Under the pieces are notes generated by a model, which was not told the DNA's origin, ran no database searches, and saw only the letters and a program-made list of their open reading frames with translations. A stretch of 5,732 nucleotides of DNA from an uncultured Bacteroidota bacterium (lineage in GTDB: Bacteria; Bacteroidota; Bacteroidia; Chitinophagales; Chitinophagaceae), in NCBI GenBank assembly GCA_903906615.1, contig CAIVKT010000378.1, positions 1 to 5,732 of the forward strand, given 5' to 3'. The translations under genes were made by a program, and so were the position numbers. This document shows positions 4,005-5,732 of the stretch, piece by piece. The number at the start of each line of letters is the position of its first letter. The stretch's first letter is position 1.

Positions 4005-5732
4005 TTACCTGATCAGCGTTACATCACCTTTCTCTTCTATTGTATTGCCACCGCAATCATACTTCAGGTAGTAGAAGTATACACCCATATCCTGTGGCAC
4101 ACCATTGTAGTTACCATCCCATGCTGCATCAGAGCTGTTGGCTGATTCAAATATCGTTTGGCCCCAGCGGTTAGCGATACGGAAGCTATGGAATTTGTGA
4201 TAGCCTGCGCATATCGGGCGGAACAGGTTGTCCCTCGTAGATCCCGGCGTGAACGCATTAGGGAATACTACCGTACAGCAGGTTTCAGGGTCCAGCTCCA
4301 GGCTGCTCGATGCCGAACAACCGAACGGATCGGTAACGGTAAGCGTAATGAAGCTCTGCGTCTGTTCTACCAGGCCATATTGTGTAGAGCTGTTCGTATT
4401 GTCGAATGAATGCTCAGGGCCCCATAAGTAAGAATAGTTGTAATTCTTCAGGCTGGCTGAGAACTCCACGCTATCCTCAAGGCATAATGATGTCTTGCCC
4501 GGCAGCAGGGTATAGGTGAATGTAGCATCAGGTAACGAATGTACATATACCGAGTCGTATGATGGGGCAGAAGGGCAACCCTGTGTAGTGGTCGTTGTGA
4601 TCTCCACTACGTGGCGGCCACTATCTATCCACTTGACCAGGTAAGGGCCACCGCTGTTCGAGCTGGCTGCTACTATGCTTATTGCAGGCGAGCTGCCCAG
4701 TAATACACCATCCACATACCAGGTATAAGCGTATGTACCTGACGACCTGTCTGATAAGGCGAGCTGCATCGTATCGCCAAGGCATACATCTGCTTTCGTG
4801 TACAGGTTCAGGTTAGGTTCAGGTACCACGGTTATGTTCAGGCTGGTATCTGTTGAGCAGAACCCGCTGTCGTCCGTAGCTGTCAGCGTTACTATATTAT
4901 TCACTTCTGCCGAATCAAATTCAACAACTATTGATGGCTGGTATACATTGGTCGCTGCTACTGTTTTAGCGCCATCAGGCAATGTCCAGTGGAAGCCGGG
5001 GGTAGGCGGCAGCACAGGGCCGTTGTAAGACACCGTTACAGAATCAAATTGGCATACCCATGGGCTTCTTGCGCTGATCGTGAACTCCGGTTTGTATATA
5101 ATGTTGGCAGTGATCTGCACACTATCACTTTCGCAACCATTGAATACCTGGCTCACGAACCATGACTGCGGGCCCGGATCTGCAAATGTATTCGGTGCAG
5201 GTACCGGTGGTATGGCGCCGCCGTGCGTATCGTACCAGTTCAGGTGGCTGCCTGCAAAGCTGTCTACAGTATAGTTCATGGTTACTACAGCATCCCTCTG
5301 GCAATACTTCACATTCGCTACTACCGGTGGCGCAGGCTGCTGTATGATCGGCACCACATCCAGCGCACTGTCGCTGACACAACCTACTGTTGGCGTTCCT
5401 GCATACGTGGAGGTCTCATGCACGTAGAAACTATCAAAAGCAGGGGCCAGTGACGTATTGGGCGTTGGCGCTATAGATGAGCCCGGAGTTACCCCTGGCC
5501 CATACCATGTAAGTGCGTCACCCGCGGTGCTTGGCGTAGCGATCACCGGCGCCGGTGTATGGAACTGGCAATACTGCTGGCGCGTGATGACCGGACGGTT
5601 AGGCTTCGGATGTATCTTTATCGTTACGGGCGTACGCGGGCTTTCACAACCACTGTCCGACTGGCTTACCCAATAATTATAGGTACCTGCAACATTAATA
5701 TTAGGCAGTGGCTCTATCAATATAGAATCTCC
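4005..5732 (-). CDS. Large secreted Ig-like repeat protein with type B T9SS sorting domain (5' end missing)
   Basis: The visible 575 residues are the C-terminal part of a larger protein; the frame is open at the right edge, so the start is outside. The last ~90 residues (about 485-575) form the gliding-motility-associated (type B) C-terminal domain: PNAFTPGSTRDNLFRP, then NRWGQ (521-525), WDGNYNG (538-544), GVYFYYLKY (550-558) and the terminal KGDVTLIR. This domain directs export through the type IX secretion system and surface attachment or release. Before it come tandem beta-sandwich repeats, each bounded by a cysteine pair: 55/118, 144/200, 227/292, 317/386, 417/472, plus the tail of another at Cys29. 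The first ones, with YCQ and WY...VSQ...GCES signatures, look like Ig_7 (CHU_C-associated) domains; the later three are PKD-like. No catalytic domain is visible, but one could lie upstream. Role as adhesin or surface enzyme cannot be decided. The sorting domain lacks the usual NGDGxND loop. Confidence 0.93.
   Translation of the reverse strand, partial: GDSILIEPLPNINVAGTYNYWVSQSDSGCESPRTPVTIKIHPKPNRPVITRQQYCQFHTPAPVIATPSTAGDALTWYGPGVTPGSSIAPTPNTSLAPAFDSFYVHETSTYAGTPTVGCVSDSALDVVPIIQQPAPPVVANVKYCQRDAVVTMNYTVDSFAGSHLNWYDTHGGAIPPVPAPNTFADPGPQSWFVSQVFNGCESDSVQITANIIYKPEFTISARSPWVCQFDSVTVSYNGPVLPPTPGFHWTLPDGAKTVAATNVYQPSIVVEFDSAEVNNIVTLTATDDSGFCSTDTSLNITVVPEPNLNLYTKADVCLGDTMQLALSDRSSGTYAYTWYVDGVLLGSSPAISIVAASSNSGGPYLVKWIDSGRHVVEITTTTTQGCPSAPSYDSVYVHSLPDATFTYTLLPGKTSLCLEDSVEFSASLKNYNYSYLWGPEHSFDNTNSSTQYGLVEQTQSFITLTVTDPFGCSASSSLELDPETCCTVVFPNAFTPGSTRDNLFRPICAGYHKFHSFRIANRWGQTIFESANSSDAAWDGNYNGVPQDMGVYFYYLKYDCGGNTIEEKGDVTLIR

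Noticed and set aside
3521..4145. Overlapping plus-strand ORFs of 83-120 codons across the repeat cluster
   Set aside because: They run through the repeats in different frames, share no recognisable domain, have odd composition dictated by the repeated sequence (repeated AQESRQHL-like strings), and some cross the terminator into the antisense of the T9SS gene.
5718..5720. TTG at 5720 as the true start of the T9SS gene
   Set aside because: The frame remains open to the window edge with coding-like sequence (GDSI before it), and a partial Ig-like domain is already under way, so the gene must begin further right.

Overview
The window looks like chromosomal DNA of a Bacteroidota bacterium, probably of the Chitinophagaceae/Cytophaga type. 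The strongest evidence is the right-hand gene, which ends in a type B (gliding-motility-associated) C-terminal sorting domain of the type IX secretion system, known only in that phylum. Supporting signs are the bacterial form of an M49 dipeptidyl peptidase III with a signal peptide, start codons without strong Shine-Dalgarno sequences, and a perfect TAnnTTTG -7 box. The lineage assignment is inference.

Layout from left to right. (1) Bases 1-103 are a leader with nothing recognisable except a weak ribosome binding site. (2) 104-772 (+) encodes a small exported protein whose C-terminal half resembles a divergent TonB C-terminal domain. (3) 784-813 is a compact hairpin with A and T tracts on its two sides, serving as a bidirectional terminator between convergent genes. 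(4) 831-2927 (-) encodes a full-length exported dipeptidyl peptidase III (zinc metallopeptidase, M49), with both zinc motifs intact. (5) 2928-3041 is a 114-bp divergent intergenic region with two inverted repeats sharing an ACTG/CAGT core and a -7 box only 6 bases before the next start codon. (6) 3042-3476 (+) encodes a small lipoprotein of unknown function. (7) 3477-3955 has no credible gene. It holds a cluster of short interspersed repeats of two families, three direct copies plus one inverted copy of family R and two copies of family B, with small hairpins. (8) 3956-3979 is a strong terminator for the last gene. (9) 4005-5732 (-) is the 3' part of a large secreted protein built of tandem Ig-like/PKD-like repeats; its 5' end lies beyond the right edge.

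All four genes encode envelope or secreted proteins (exported soluble, exported peptidase, lipoprotein, T9SS cargo). They stand singly or in convergent/divergent pairs, not in an operon, so nothing in the layout proves a shared pathway. I see no mobile-element gene, CRISPR array, RNA gene or defence system. The least ordinary part is the repeat cluster at 3499-3943.
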